Assembly: GCA_944325525.1 (NCBI GenBank)
Contig: CALVAK010000013.1
Coordinates: 1-64,000 of the forward strand
Length of the DNA: 64,000 bases
Source of the DNA: Candidatus Gastranaerophilales bacterium
GTDB lineage: Bacteria > Cyanobacteriota > Vampirovibrionia > Gastranaerophilales > Gastranaerophilaceae
Direction: 5' to 3'
In this document: piece after piece, positions 17,856 through 28,265 of the stretch
Position numbering within the stretch: the first letter of the stretch is position 1
Layout: each line of letters opens with the position of its first letter
The notes under the pieces: generated by a model
What the model was told of the DNA's origin: nothing
What the model saw: only the letters and a program-made list of their open reading frames with translations
The model's database searches: none
Made by a program: the position numbers and the translations under genes

Positions 17856-19718
17856 ATGCAAAAAGACCATCAATTAAAAGAATCATCATATATTAGTGAC
17901 AGTTCTCTTCCCAAAACAAAAAATAAAACAACAAATCCGATAGATAAAAGCGGATTAATTGCCAAAATAAATGTGCTGGGAAGTGGTATGACTCCGGGTA
18001 AAATTTCAAACGGGTTTACACACCATTCTGAAAAAGCATACGGAGCCATAGATTATCTTGCATTTATTAAACAAACAAATGAAATTATAAAAAATCATAA
18101 AGATTTAAGAGAAACACTAAATTCGCTGCATAATATGTTTGTTACAAGATTAAACTGCACATATACAGCATTAGGTGTTATCCGGGAACAGTCTAATACA
18201 ATAAATATGAAGTTACTGGATAAAAACTCTGCAGTATATTCATTTAAGGTTTTTATGAATGACAATGAAAATGAAATAATGAAGGCCTTAAATACAGGAG
18301 AAGTAATTGTATTAAATGACTCTTCATTCCTCAAAGTTCCTTCTCTAGTAAATGTTCCCTCAGCAATAATTCCTATAAAAATCAACGGAAGAAATATATG
18401 TGTAGCAATTGCAAGCGATTATAACGTACAAAATCATTTAAATTTATATCAATTTGTTGCAACAAATTTCGGACTTCTTGTTGAAAATTCTTCTTTGTAC
18501 GAAAAAGTTTCACAAAGTTCATATATGGACAGCTTAACAAATCTGTACTCACACAGAAGATTTCACGAATTATTAACACAAGAACTTGAATATGCATCAG
18601 CAAGTAATACAAAAGTCTCTGTTTTAATATTTGATATTAACAATATGGCACAGATAAACAGAGATTACGGACACTCAAAAGGTGATGAAGTAATAAAAAC
18701 AGTTGCAAATAAGATAAATGAAAATATCAAAAAACAAGACATAGCAGCAAGATACGGCGGTGATAAAATTTCCGTAATTTTAAGAAACATGAATGCAGAA
18801 GAAGCAAAATACATGGCTGAATACCTTACATACTCTCTTTCATGCTGTCTTGTAGATGACATAGGTCCTGTTAATAAGTTATCCGTAGGAATTGCGACAT
18901 ATCCTGATGATTCAATGGATAAAGAAAAACTATTAATTCTGGCAGAACAAGCAGTTCTTGTTTCAAAGACAAAAGGCTATAAAAATGGTATGTCAACGAT
19001 TGTATCGACACAGGATTATGATTTCTGGGATGATACAGCATTAAATTCGTTTGCCGCAGTTATGGCAAAAAGACATTCTCAACTGGGAATTAATTTTGAA
19101 GAAGCACTTGTAGAGCAATTCCAAAATGAAAATATATTATCACAAAACCACTTATTGGAAGTTGTAACATCTCTAGCCAGTGCAATAGATGCAAAGGATA
19201 AATATACAAAAGACCATTCCTCTTCAGTTTCCAGATATTCAGTTGCCTTAGCAAGAGCAATAAATTTACCGGAAAAAGAAATTGAACGCATTAAACTTGG
19301 AGCTCTTCTTCACGATATAGGTAAAATAGGGATACCTGAAGATGTTTTGACAAAACCGTCAAAACTTACAGATGAAGAATTTAAAATAATTCAGCAGCAC
19401 CCTACAATAGGTGTTGAAAAAATACTTGAACCAAACCCGCTGCTACATGATTTGATTCCTATTGTAAAATACCACCACGAACAATGGAATGGAAAGGGTT
19501 ATCCTTCAAACTTACAAGGAGAGGACATCCCTCTTGCGGCAAGAATAGTTGCAATTGCAGACACATATCACGCTTTAATAAGCGATAGACCATACAGAAA
19601 AGGAATGACTGTGGAAAAAGCCTGTTCTATATTGGAAGAAGGTGCCGGTATTCAATGGGATAAAGAACTTGTAAGACAATTCATCGCCATTGCTCCTTCT
19701 CTTGCTACAAAGATATAG
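17856..19718 (+). CDS. GAF-GGDEF(degenerate)-HD-GYP signalling protein
   Basis: Soluble cyclic-di-GMP signalling protein of about 620 residues. Residues 70-215 form a GAF-like sensor. Residues 222-385 are a GGDEF domain ([16 protein letters not shown]), but the active-site motif reads [11 protein letters not shown], with the catalytic Glu replaced by Lys, so it is probably not a cyclase. The HD-GYP phosphodiesterase domain looks intact: [49 protein letters not shown]. The ATG at 17856 is favoured over a TTG at 17814 by the CAGGA site. Its 3' end overlaps the convergent glycosyltransferase gene by 14 bp. Confidence 0.9.
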   Translation: MQKDHQLKESSYISDSSLPKTKNKTTNPIDKSGLIAKINVLGSGMTPGKISNGFTHHSEKAYGAIDYLAFIKQTNEIIKNHKDLRETLNSLHNMFVTRLNCTYTALGVIREQSNTINMKLLDKNSAVYSFKVFMNDNENEIMKALNTGEVIVLNDSSFLKVPSLVNVPSAIIPIKINGRNICVAIASDYNVQNHLNLYQFVATNFGLLVENSSLYEKVSQSSYMDSLTNLYSHRRFHELLTQELEYASASNTKVSVLIFDINNMAQINRDYGHSKGDEVIKTVANKINENIKKQDIAARYGGDKISVILRNMNAEEAKYMAEYLTYSLSCCLVDDIGPVNKLSVGIATYPDDSMDKEKLLILAEQAVLVSKTKGYKNGMSTIVSTQDYDFWDDTALNSFAAVMAKRHSQLGINFEEALVEQFQNENILSQNHLLEVVTSLASAIDAKDKYTKDHSSSVSRYSVALARAINLPEKEIERIKLGALLHDIGKIGIPEDVLTKPSKLTDEEFKIIQQHPTIGVEKILEPNPLLHDLIPIVKYHHEQWNGKGYPSNLQGEDIPLAARIVAIADTYHALISDRPYRKGMTVEKACSILEEGAGIQWDKELVRQFIAIAPSLATKI

Positions 19719-20517
19719 AAGCTCGTTCTTCGTTTTTATGATAATAAGGCAGTTCTTTATTTATATCTAATTTTTTAGCATTTTTTTTAAAAATTTTTGA
19801 CTTATATAGTCCTGTATATGCAAGAAAATACTTTATGCTTACACCTAAAACACCAAATCCGTATTTACAAGAACGGGTAAAATTAATAGAAGAAGCCTCA
19901 GGGAAATATTTGGTAGGACAGCTTATTTCACCTATTTTATACCCGTAATATGTAACAAGTGCCAGCATTTCATTATCGAATACAAAATCATCATCACAAT
20001 CTTCAAGAGGAAGGGTTTCAAGCACTTTTCTTTTGAAACCTCTAAAACCTGTATGATATTCTGACAAATGCTGACCTAAAAATAAATTTTCAAATGCTGT
20101 TAAGAATTTATTAGCAATATACTTATATAATGGCATACCACCTTCAAGAGCATTAGAAAGCATTCTTGACGCTATAACTGCATCATATTCTTCAAAAGCA
20201 AGCATTGAAGCAATTGCAGGAATTAACTTTGGAGTATATTGATAATCAGGGTGAAGCATAATTATAATATCAGCACCTGATTTTAATGCAGCAGTATAGC
20301 AGGATTTTTGATTTCCACCGTATCCTTTATTTTCCTTATGAACTATTGTTGTTATATTCAAATCTCTTGCGAGTTCCTTTGTTTTATCGCTTGATTTATC
20401 ATCCGTTAAAATAATTTCATCAACAATTTCATGATAAATATCATTATATGTTTTCTCAAGCGTTTTTTCCGCATTATATGCAGGCATTACCACAACAACT
20501 TTTTTACCGTTTAACAT
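19705..20517 (-). CDS. Family 2 glycosyltransferase, dolichyl-phosphate-mannose-synthase-like
   Basis: GT-A enzyme of about 270 residues with [20 protein letters not shown], the nucleotide-binding [12 protein letters not shown], the metal-binding region [16 protein letters not shown] and the acceptor-side [18 protein letters not shown]. The divalent metal motif reads HPDYQ instead of DxD, as in DPM1-like proteins (DAD/HPD variants). No C-terminal membrane anchor is visible. The ATG at 20517 has AGGGGAT 5 nt upstream and is preferred over an upstream alternative start at 20541. It lies between two HD-GYP genes but on the other strand. Confidence 0.88.
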   Translation of the reverse strand: MLNGKKVVVVMPAYNAEKTLEKTYNDIYHEIVDEIILTDDKSSDKTKELARDLNITTIVHKENKGYGGNQKSCYTAALKSGADIIIMLHPDYQYTPKLIPAIASMLAFEEYDAVIASRMLSNALEGGMPLYKYIANKFLTAFENLFLGQHLSEYHTGFRGFKRKVLETLPLEDCDDDFVFDNEMLALVTYYGYKIGEISCPTKYFPEASSINFTRSCKYGFGVLGVSIKYFLAYTGLYKSKIFKKNAKKLDINKELPYYHKNEERASISL

Positions 20518-20698
20518 AAAATCCCCTATACCGGCTGACAATGTAAATATTATATTCTAATTTTTAAAAAAAGTCTAAAAGCCATAGAAAAATTCACATT
20601 TGTGTATTATTAACTTTTGTAAAAACATGATATAATACAATTAAAGTTTTTTAATTTAAAGTCGATACCAAAGTTATTAATAGAATTGGTGATAGTTA

Positions 20699-21829
20699 AT
20701 GAGTTCTTGCGAGTTAAGAGAAAGCTTAGATGTAGTATTAAACTTTCTGAATAATGATGAAAAGCACACTGTCCTTGTTGTTGATGACGAAGAAAACAAT
20801 CTTCAACTTTTAAAAAGGACATTAAGAGGACAATATAATATTTTAACTGCACATAACGGGTCAGAAGCTCTGGATATAGTTAAACAATACGGAGATAAAA
20901 TTTCACTTATCGTAAGTGACCAAAAAATGCCTGTTATGGAAGGTACAGAATTTTTTAAACATGTCAGAGAAACAAACCCTCAAATTATAAAAATATTACT
21001 AACAGGACATGTTGACACAGATATTATTGTTTCTTCAATAAATGATTGTGATTTATTCCAGTACATTTTAAAGCCTTTTGAACCGGAAGAACTTAAAATT
21101 GCGGTAGAAAGCGGAATCACAAAATATTCTATGTCCTATAATAATAAGATATTTTATAAAGAATTAAGAGAACTTTTTTATAAAACAATAAGAGCTATAT
21201 CAAATGCTCTTGATACAAAAGATTCATATACAAACGGGCATTCGCTTCGTGTTACATTATATTCTATGATTCTGGCAAAGCAATTAGGACTTGATGAAGA
21301 TTATATGGAAGATATAGAGATAGCCGGTCTGCTTCATGATATAGGTAAAATTGCTATGCCAAAAAGTATCTTGTGCAAAAACGGTAAATTAACAGATGAA
21401 GAATTTGCCATTATGAAATCACATCCTGTAAGAGGTGAAAAAATAGTAATTAATATAAAAAAATTACAAATGATTTCAGAATGGGTAAAATCACATCACG
21501 AAAGATGGGACGGAAAAGGATATCCAGATGCTTTAAAAGGAGAGAATATTCCTCTTGCCGGAAGAATTATTGCTCTTGCTGATACTTATGATGCAATGAC
21601 ATCAACAAGACCGTATAGAACAGCACTCTCGCATGAAACTGCAATTTCAGAAATTAAAAGATGTGCCGGCACCCAATTTGATCCAAGATTAGCTGATATT
21701 TTTGTTTCACTTTCTGATGAAATTGATGATGCACGCAAAAATCCGGAAGAAGCTTATAAAAAATATTCATTCCTTGCAAAAAACATTAATTTTAAAATAT
21801 CAAAAGAAACAACTACTCAACAGAGTTAA
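20699..21829 (+). CDS. Response regulator with HD-GYP phosphodiesterase output (RpfG-like)
   Basis: Residues 25-140 form a CheY-like receiver (VLVVDDEENNLQLLKRTLRG, phospho-acceptor Asp in LIVSDQKMPVMEGTEFF, Thr in LLTGH, Lys in ILKPFEPEEL). A helical linker follows, then [57 protein letters not shown]. It is predicted to hydrolyse cyclic-di-GMP under phosphorelay control. No cognate histidine kinase is adjacent. GGTGAT at 20689-20694 precedes the ATG. Its 3' end overlaps dnaE by 17 bp. Confidence 0.92.
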   Translation: MSSCELRESLDVVLNFLNNDEKHTVLVVDDEENNLQLLKRTLRGQYNILTAHNGSEALDIVKQYGDKISLIVSDQKMPVMEGTEFFKHVRETNPQIIKILLTGHVDTDIIVSSINDCDLFQYILKPFEPEELKIAVESGITKYSMSYNNKIFYKELRELFYKTIRAISNALDTKDSYTNGHSLRVTLYSMILAKQLGLDEDYMEDIEIAGLLHDIGKIAMPKSILCKNGKLTDEEFAIMKSHPVRGEKIVINIKKLQMISEWVKSHHERWDGKGYPDALKGENIPLAGRIIALADTYDAMTSTRPYRTALSHETAISEIKRCAGTQFDPRLADIFVSLSDEIDDARKNPEEAYKKYSFLAKNINFKISKETTTQQS

Positions 21830-24800
21830 CAACAATATTCATATAATTTGAAAATTGTTTTTCTAATGTTTGAGTAAGTTCATTTGAAGCTTTAAGCCAA
21901 AAATTAGAAGAAACAAGAACTTTTTTTTCTTCGCCGTTGTTATCTGTTTTAAAAACAAGAGGGTCAGTACCTTTAAAAGCAGAAAGGGCATCTTTTATGG
22001 CTATAATAGTTTCAAACTGAACATCTTTATTCAAAGAAATAGTAATTATATTACTGTTATCAACCGGTTTTACATTATCAACTATTATTTGCGAAGAACT
22101 TTCATCTCTTTTTTGATACTTACCTGAAATAATCACTTTTTTCTCTGGTTCAATCAACGAATTAAAATTTTGCAAAGTTTTATGAAAAGCAACAAATTCA
22201 GTTTCACCTGTCAAGTCTTCTATTACGCCGGCTTTCAAAAACTTTGTCGGATCTTTTTTTGTTGCGATTTGTCTTACGGAACTTAAAAGTCCGCACACCG
22301 TAACATAAGTATCATTAGGTAAATCTTGTAATTCACTAATCGTATGAGTAGTTAAAAAAGGAAGTTTATCCCTAATAGACTGCAAGGGATGGCTTGTTAC
22401 GTAGAAGCCGAGATACTCTTTCTCAAATTCCTGTATTTCTTTATCTGAATACTCTTCATCACTTCCATACAATTCAAAAGATTGCATTTGATAGCTGTTT
22501 CCGCCATTATTTCCTGAAAGACCGGCAAAAAGACTGACCTGTCCAAGTTCTCTGGCTTCAGTTTCTTTTGCTGCTGCATTTAAAATGTTTTCTATATTAT
22601 TAAACAATTTTTTTCTGGAAGGTTCCAGACAAGAGAAAGCTCCCGATTTTATGAAATTTTCCATAGCTTTTCTGTTTATATTCCGGGGATTGATTCTTCT
22701 TGTAAAATCTATAATTGATTTAAATTCACCGTTTTTATTTCTCTCTTCTTCTATTTCTTTTAAAACTGCCTCTCCTATTCCCTTAATAGAATTAAGACCG
22801 AATCTTATATTATTTCCGTCTGGAGTAAATTCAGAATTAGATTTATTTATATCAGGCGGAAGTATTTTTATTCCAGTTTTCTGAGCTTCTGTTATATAAA
22901 GTTGAATTTTATCAAGATCATCTTTTGAATTTGAAAGCATTGCACATATATATTCAACAGGATAATGTGCTTTCAAGTACGCTGTTTGATAAGCAACAAA
23001 AGCGTATGCAGCAGAGTGAGACCTGTTAAAACAGTATTTTGCGAAACTTTCAATTTGTTCAAAAAGTTCATTTGCGGCGTTTTCAGTCATTCCTTTTTTT
23101 GAAGCGGCTTCAACAAAACGAACTTTCTGTTTTGCCATTTCTTCTAGTTTCTTTTTACCCATCATACGGCGAACCATATCAGCTTCGCCAAGTGAATAAT
23201 CAGCAAGAACCTGAAATATTTGCATAATCTGTTCTTGATAAACAATAGTACCGTATGTATCTTTTAATACATTTTCAAGTAATGGATGGGCATAAGCTAT
23301 TTCCTGCCGTCCGTGTTTTCTTTTTACAAAATCTTCTACCATTCCTGATTCTAACGGCCCCGGACGAAACAATGCAACAAGAGCACCTAAATCTTCGAAA
23401 ACCGTAGGTTTTAAATCTCTTACAAGTTTTTTCATGCCTGCCGATTCTAACTGGAAGACACCATCTGTATTTCCTGATGCAAGCATTTCATATGTTTTTT
23501 TATCATCAAGAGGTATTTCATTTATTTTAAGGTCAATTCCGTGACGTTCTTTTATTAAATCTAATGTCTGCTTTATAATTGTCAAGTTTTTAAGTCCGAG
23601 GAAATCCATTTTTAAAAGACCAATTTTTTCGCAGTCTTCTTTAGGATATTCCGTAATGACATTTCCTTCTTTGGCGTATTGAACCGGAACTATTTCATCT
23701 AAAGGCTTATGAGAAATAATAACCCCGGCGGCATGCATTCCTGTGTTTTGTTTCAACCCTTCAATATTTCTTGCCTCATCAATTATTTGACGAATAAGAG
23801 CATCTTCATCATAAATTTTCTTAAAGTCGGGTGAAACTTCAAGTGCTTTATCTATAGTCATTCCTACTTCAGATGGAACATATTGACTTACTCTGTTTGA
23901 AATTTCAAACGGCAAATTCATCACTCTCGCTACAGCTTTTATAGCTGCTTTTGCAGATAAAGTACCAAATGTTATAATCTGACAAACTTTATCTTTTCCA
24001 TATTTTTCAGTAACATAATCAATTACTTTTTCACGTCCGTCACCAAAATCTATATCTACATCAGGCATAGTTACACGTTCCGGATTTAAGAAACGCTCAA
24101 ACAATAGATTATGTTTAATAGGATCTAAATCAGTAATTCCAAGAGCATAAGCAACAAGGCTTCCGGCAGCAGAACCTCTGCCAGGTCCTACTGGTATTCC
24201 GTGAGTTTTTGCATAATTTATAAAATCCCATACTATTAAAAAGTAAGCATCAAATCCCATTTTATTTATAACGCCAAGCTCATAATGGCACCTTTCTTCT
24301 AAATCCGGCGTTATCTCCTTATATTTTTCTTCTAGCCCCTGTCTTACTTTTAAATTCAAATAGGACGGGATAGTATGATTTGAAGGAACTTCAAAAGAAG
24401 GAAGAATATTTTCACCCATTTTAATTATCACATGGCATTTATCGGCTATTCTTGCAGTATTTTCAATTGCTTCTTCAAAAGTTTCAGAATCGAGCCATTT
24501 AAAAGATTCTCTTAATTCTTCAGGTGTCTTAACATAAAATTCACTATTAGGGAATTTAAATCTGTTAGTTTCTTCTTTTAGAGCATTTGTTTGAATACAA
24601 AGAAGAGTATCGTGCCATGAGGCATCTTCTTTTTTTAGGTAGTGGCTGTCATTTGTTATTACAAGAGGAATATCCAGTTCTTTTGCAATTTGTATAAGTT
24701 CTGGATTTGAACGTTTTTGATCATCTAAACCGTGGTCTTGTAATTCTATATAATAATCATCTTTAAAAAGGTCTTTATAGTATTTAGCAACTTCTCTTGC

Positions 24801-25256
24801 TTTTTCACTGCTTCCATGCAGCACCTCCTGAGCCAGTTCTCCCTGGATACAGGCAGAAAGACATATTAATCCTTCGGAATGCTGTGCTAATATTTCTCTA
24901 TTTATACGTGGTTTATAATAAAAGCCTTGAATATGTGCAATACTTACAAGTTTTACAAGATTCTGATAACCTGTGTTGTTTTTTGCAATAAGTACAAGAT
25001 GATAGAGTTCTCTGTTTGATGCATCTTTTGTTGTAATATCTCCGTGCAACACATAAAATTCACAACCTAATAATACTTTAAATTGACTATCTTTAGATAA
25101 CCTGTAAAGTTCAATAGCTCCGTACATAACACCGTGATCTGTCACAGCAACGGCATCAAAATTATTCTCTTTTGCAAAATTTATAAGCTCTTTATTTCTG
25201 ATTGCTCCGTCTAACAAACTGTATTCAGAGTGCACATGCAGCGGCACGTATCGCAT
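21813..25256 (-). CDS. dnaE: DNA polymerase III subunit alpha
   Basis: Replicative polymerase of 1147 residues, complete. The N-terminal PHP domain has YVPLHVHSEYSLLDGAI and VAVTDHGVMYGA. The palm catalytic aspartates are in TMPDVDIDFGDGRE, and GPGRGSAAGSLVAYALGI is the classic DnaE signature. The HhH region (RNINRKAMENFIKSGAF) and an OB-fold (YVTVCGLLSSVRQIATKKD) follow. There is no intein or split, although cyanobacteria often split dnaE. The N-terminus fits the family start exactly; the upstream AAAGGGAT is a weak ribosome-binding site. Confidence 0.97.
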   Translation of the reverse strand: MRYVPLHVHSEYSLLDGAIRNKELINFAKENNFDAVAVTDHGVMYGAIELYRLSKDSQFKVLLGCEFYVLHGDITTKDASNRELYHLVLIAKNNTGYQNLVKLVSIAHIQGFYYKPRINREILAQHSEGLICLSACIQGELAQEVLHGSSEKAREVAKYYKDLFKDDYYIELQDHGLDDQKRSNPELIQIAKELDIPLVITNDSHYLKKEDASWHDTLLCIQTNALKEETNRFKFPNSEFYVKTPEELRESFKWLDSETFEEAIENTARIADKCHVIIKMGENILPSFEVPSNHTIPSYLNLKVRQGLEEKYKEITPDLEERCHYELGVINKMGFDAYFLIVWDFINYAKTHGIPVGPGRGSAAGSLVAYALGITDLDPIKHNLLFERFLNPERVTMPDVDIDFGDGREKVIDYVTEKYGKDKVCQIITFGTLSAKAAIKAVARVMNLPFEISNRVSQYVPSEVGMTIDKALEVSPDFKKIYDEDALIRQIIDEARNIEGLKQNTGMHAAGVIISHKPLDEIVPVQYAKEGNVITEYPKEDCEKIGLLKMDFLGLKNLTIIKQTLDLIKERHGIDLKINEIPLDDKKTYEMLASGNTDGVFQLESAGMKKLVRDLKPTVFEDLGALVALFRPGPLESGMVEDFVKRKHGRQEIAYAHPLLENVLKDTYGTIVYQEQIMQIFQVLADYSLGEADMVRRMMGKKKLEEMAKQKVRFVEAASKKGMTENAANELFEQIESFAKYCFNRSHSAAYAFVAYQTAYLKAHYPVEYICAMLSNSKDDLDKIQLYITEAQKTGIKILPPDINKSNSEFTPDGNNIRFGLNSIKGIGEAVLKEIEEERNKNGEFKSIIDFTRRINPRNINRKAMENFIKSGAFSCLEPSRKKLFNNIENILNAAAKETEARELGQVSLFAGLSGNNGGNSYQMQSFELYGSDEEYSDKEIQEFEKEYLGFYVTSHPLQSIRDKLPFLTTHTISELQDLPNDTYVTVCGLLSSVRQIATKKDPTKFLKAGVIEDLTGETEFVAFHKTLQNFNSLIEPEKKVIISGKYQKRDESSSQIIVDNVKPVDNSNIITISLNKDVQFETIIAIKDALSAFKGTDPLVFKTDNNGEEKKVLVSSNFWLKASNELTQTLEKQFSNYMNIVVNSVE

Positions 25257-25342
25257 TTAGCATATCCCTTTCTCTAAATCCCGAAAGATTTTACATATAT
25301 AATTTATCATAGCAATATATAGTATGTAAATTAAAAATAATG

Positions 25343-26635
25343 TTATGTAACGATTTTTGCCGTTAATTTTTCATTATCAATAGAAAATCCAGTAATTAAA
25401 ACTTTTTGTATTGTATCTTTATATTTATCTTCATCATCAATTAAAACATTTATATAATTTCTTGTAACGCCTTTTAAAAGGTTTGTTTTTTTATCACGGT
25501 TTTTTTCAACAATCACTTCATTTTCGGTTAATATATTACTGTTCAGGAATTCTTCTATTTTCATATTTGATATATACTGTATTTTCTTTACTCGATTTTT
25601 CTTTTCTTCTTCATTTGTTTGATTCGGCATTTTATCAGCAATAGTTCCTTTTCTTCTTGAATACGGAAAAACATGGATTTTAGATATTTTAAGATTTAAT
25701 AAATTATTATAAGTGCAAGAAAAATCCTCTTCACTTTCCCCTGGAAAACCGACAATTATATCACTGCCAATAAACGCATTTTTAAATTTTGAATTAATAT
25801 TTTCTACAAGTTCTATAACATTTTTTTCTGCATAATTTCTGTTCATAGCCTTTAAAGTCTTATTACATAATGCTTGAATGGACAAATGAAAATGAGGACA
25901 GAATTTTTCGGAATTTGAAAGAAAATTAATAAAATCATTATCAAGCTCGAGCGGATTTAAAGACCCGAGTCTATATCTTTTTATATTAGATTTTTCTATT
26001 TCTTCAAGAAGATTTTTAAGTGTTTTTTTATTTTCAAAATCTAATCCCCATTGACCTATATGTATACCTGTTAAAACAGTTTCAAAATAACCTTCTTTTG
26101 CAAAAATATTAATTTGTTCAACTATATTTTCTATACTGTTCGATCTGTTTTTACCCCTTGCATAAGGAATAGTACAGTAACTGCACCTGTTATCGCATCC
26201 GTCTTGAATTTTTACGGAAGCTCTTGTTCTTTTCGTATGGTACAGTTTTTTATACCTAAAGCTATTATGAGCAAATATATCCGAAACACTATATTTTTGA
26301 TTACTATTCAAAATCTTTGCTATATCGTTTTTTTCATAGTTTCCTATTACTATATCAATATTATCATTTTTTAATAATGATTCTTTTTCAAGCTGAGCCA
26401 TACACCCTGTAAGTACAACGATAATTCGGGGATTTTCTTTTTTTGCATGTCTTATATAAGCCAGATTTTTTTTATCCGCAATATGAGTTACAGAACAAGA
26501 ATTAATTATGTAATAATCTGCTTCACTTATATCATTAGTTTCAATATAATTATTGCTGATAAGAATCTCAGCCATCAAAGCTGATTCTACCTGATTTGTT
26601 TTACATCCTAATGTTTTTATGACAAATTTTTTCAT
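25343..26635 (-). CDS. mtaB: tRNA (t6A37) 2-methylthiotransferase MtaB
   Basis: Radical SAM methylthiotransferase for t6A37 of lysine tRNAs. The three cysteines of the MTTase N-domain are in KTLGCKTNQVESA, NSCSVTHIADKKN and LTGCMAQ. The SAM motif is QDGCDNRCSYCTIPYARGKN. A C-terminal TRAM-like domain includes VEKNRDKKTNLLKGVTRNYI. GCKTNQ and SVTHIADKK distinguish it from MiaB. TATAAT at 26647-26652 lies 11 nt before the ATG, giving a leader of only about 5 nt without a ribosome-binding site. Confidence 0.92.
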   Translation of the reverse strand: MKKFVIKTLGCKTNQVESALMAEILISNNYIETNDISEADYYIINSCSVTHIADKKNLAYIRHAKKENPRIIVVLTGCMAQLEKESLLKNDNIDIVIGNYEKNDIAKILNSNQKYSVSDIFAHNSFRYKKLYHTKRTRASVKIQDGCDNRCSYCTIPYARGKNRSNSIENIVEQINIFAKEGYFETVLTGIHIGQWGLDFENKKTLKNLLEEIEKSNIKRYRLGSLNPLELDNDFINFLSNSEKFCPHFHLSIQALCNKTLKAMNRNYAEKNVIELVENINSKFKNAFIGSDIIVGFPGESEEDFSCTYNNLLNLKISKIHVFPYSRRKGTIADKMPNQTNEEEKKNRVKKIQYISNMKIEEFLNSNILTENEVIVEKNRDKKTNLLKGVTRNYINVLIDDEDKYKDTIQKVLITGFSIDNEKLTAKIVT

Positions 26636-26717
26636 ACATTAAAGTAATTATATCAGAACCAAAACGATATTATCCGAAAATCTCAATTTTAGAATAAAAT
26701 AGAATAGAAAAGATTTG

Positions 26718-26757
26718 AAAAGCTATGAAATTAATTAAAATATTTCATAGCTTTTTA
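26718..26757 (+). terminator. Hairpin with T-rich tail
   Basis: Arms aaaagctatgaaa (26718-26730) and tttcatagctttt (26743-26755) flank a 12-nt loop; the plus-strand tail is T rich. No plus-strand gene precedes it, so the transcript it would end is unknown. Confidence 0.5.
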
Positions 26758-26848
26758 TTTTTGAAATGTTACTAAATTTGTTACTTATTTTATTTTTCTC
26801 TCTTCTGATAAAAACATATAAATAGGTTAAAAGTGTCTAAAAATAAGC

Positions 26849-26879
26849 AAAAAAAAATGTTTGCAAGTATTGCAAACAT
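26849..26879 (-). terminator. Minus-strand terminator of a possible small RNA
   Basis: A 9-bp stem (atgtttgca with tgcaaacat, 26857-26879) around a 5-nt loop is followed on the minus strand by nine T. This is a strong intrinsic terminator signal, with no minus-strand gene ending here. Confidence 0.6.
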
Positions 26880-27010
26880 CAAATAAACACGAGGATATTA
26901 AGAGAGAGAGTAAAAAAATTGTTTTTCAATCATTTTGCCTGAAATGGCTGATTATTTTTCCCTTAACATTGCCTCTTAGTTTTTTTGAATTTGAGGTTTT
27001 CTCCTTTCAT
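26850..27010 (-). ncRNA. Candidate small RNA
   Basis: The region upstream of the strong minus-strand terminator has a TATAAA-type -10 near 27015-27025 and no ORF longer than about 15 codons. Internal short hairpins occur (cctc/gagg, gcc/ggc, attg/caat). No match to 6S, SRP or tmRNA cores was recognised. The 5' end is a guess. Confidence 0.3.
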
Positions 27011-27119
27011 AATCTCTACATTTATATAAAGTTTTTTGTTTTTGTTAAATTGCTCTTTTGATTTCTGGTTCCTTAATATTTCTTAACACAATCTTTATTT
27101 TTTCTTTATATCATACTCA

Positions 27120-27149
27120 TTGACATATTAACCTTATTAGTCATAAAAT
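27120..27149 (+). promoter_or_regulatory. Promoter of the glutamate synthase operon
   Basis: A perfect -35 TTGACA (27120-27125) is followed after 18 nt by TAAAAT (27144-27149). The ATG at 27159 is 9 nt further on and no Shine-Dalgarno sequence is present, so the leader is only about 2-3 nt. Confidence 0.6.
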
Positions 27150-27158
27150 TTGACTGTT

Positions 27159-28265
27159 ATGTGCAGAATAGGAGCAATAAAATCTAAAAAATATTTACAC
27201 CCGTCGATAGCCTTAAAATTAATGCGTTCACAGCAAAAAGGGCACGATAATTCCGGTTTTGCATTTGTAATGCAAGATTTAGGCGGAATATTTTCTGCAT
27301 ATAAAGATTTACCGACATTATCTATGGCTGCAACAGTAGAAGGAACGAGAAGAGCAGAAGACATTTTACACAACCTCGGCTTTACCAGAGTTCTTCAATG
27401 GTCACCGGAAATTAATAATGAAAAAGGGTTAAAAATAGAGCCAATGCCTAATTATATTTTTGAAACCTTTCAATATCCAAAAAGCCATAAATATGCGACA
27501 AAAGAAGAAAAAGAAGAACTTCTCGTTGACACTGCTCTTTTATTAAGAGAAGAACTTGATAAAGATAATTCCGGTTTTATGTACTCTTTTTGGCCTGATG
27601 TTCTTACACTAAAAGAGATAGGGAGTCCAAAAGATATAGGAACTTATTTCGGATTATGGGAAGAGAATGAAGAACTATGTGCCAAAATAATTACAGCCCA
27701 ATGCAGGCAAAATACAAATTATGATATTGTAAGGTACGCTGCACATCCATTCTTTCTAGACGGATATACCATACTTGCAAACGGGGAAAATACATTTTTT
27801 GAAAAAAACCGTGATTATCAGCAGTCGCTATATAAAGGATACATAGGTTTTGAATCGGATTCACAATGTTTTTTATATACTCTTCATTATATAAATAAAA
27901 TATTAAACTGGCCGCTTCAATATTATAAACATACAATTACGCCTCTTTCTTATGAAGAAATAGAGAAGAGAGAAGACAAAGATATTCTATTAAGAATAAA
28001 AGCTTCCCTTTCACATTTGGAAATCAACGGTCCTAATACTATTTTAGGCGTCCTTCCTGACGGGAAATTAATGTGTGTTTGCGATTCAAAAAAATTAAGA
28101 CCTGTTGTTGTGGGCAAAAATAACGATATAGTAATTATGACTTCAGAAGTTACAGGAATTAATGATATTCTTCCTGATAGAGATTTTTCTCAGGATATAT
28201 ATCCGGGCGAAAAGGAAACAATAGTTGTAAATAATGATTTAACGGTGGAAAGATGGCAGCAGTAA
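27159..28265 (+). CDS. Glutamate synthase, glutamine amidotransferase (class II) subunit
   Basis: Ntn-type amidotransferase that releases ammonia from glutamine for the synthase subunit. Starting at the ATG at 27159 puts Cys at position 2 (MCRIGAIKSKKYL), the catalytic N-terminal residue after Met removal. This is why the in-frame TTG at 27150 is rejected. Other family parts are SQQKGHDNSGFAFVMQDLGG, ANGENTFFEKNRDYQ and GPNTILGVLPDGKLM. At 368 residues it is the size of the free-standing subunit of archaeal-type split glutamate synthases. It overlaps the next gene by 13 bp. Confidence 0.88.
   Translation: MCRIGAIKSKKYLHPSIALKLMRSQQKGHDNSGFAFVMQDLGGIFSAYKDLPTLSMAATVEGTRRAEDILHNLGFTRVLQWSPEINNEKGLKIEPMPNYIFETFQYPKSHKYATKEEKEELLVDTALLLREELDKDNSGFMYSFWPDVLTLKEIGSPKDIGTYFGLWEENEELCAKIITAQCRQNTNYDIVRYAAHPFFLDGYTILANGENTFFEKNRDYQQSLYKGYIGFESDSQCFLYTLHYINKILNWPLQYYKHTITPLSYEEIEKREDKDILLRIKASLSHLEINGPNTILGVLPDGKLMCVCDSKKLRPVVVGKNNDIVIMTSEVTGINDILPDRDFSQDIYPGEKETIVVNNDLTVERWQQ

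Larger units (their letters stand above)
26636..27158. other. 523-bp region without protein genes
   Basis: It lies between the start of mtaB and the start of the glutamate synthase operon. It contains the mtaB -10, two hairpins (26718-26757 and 26850-26879), a possible minus-strand small RNA and the glutamate synthase promoter. The longest plus-strand open frame has no ribosome-binding site and a low-complexity composition. Confidence 0.7.

Noticed and set aside
26861..27061. 66-codon plus-strand frame before glutamate synthase
   Set aside because: No ribosome-binding site, Phe/Leu/Lys-rich random composition, and it overlaps a minus-strand terminator.
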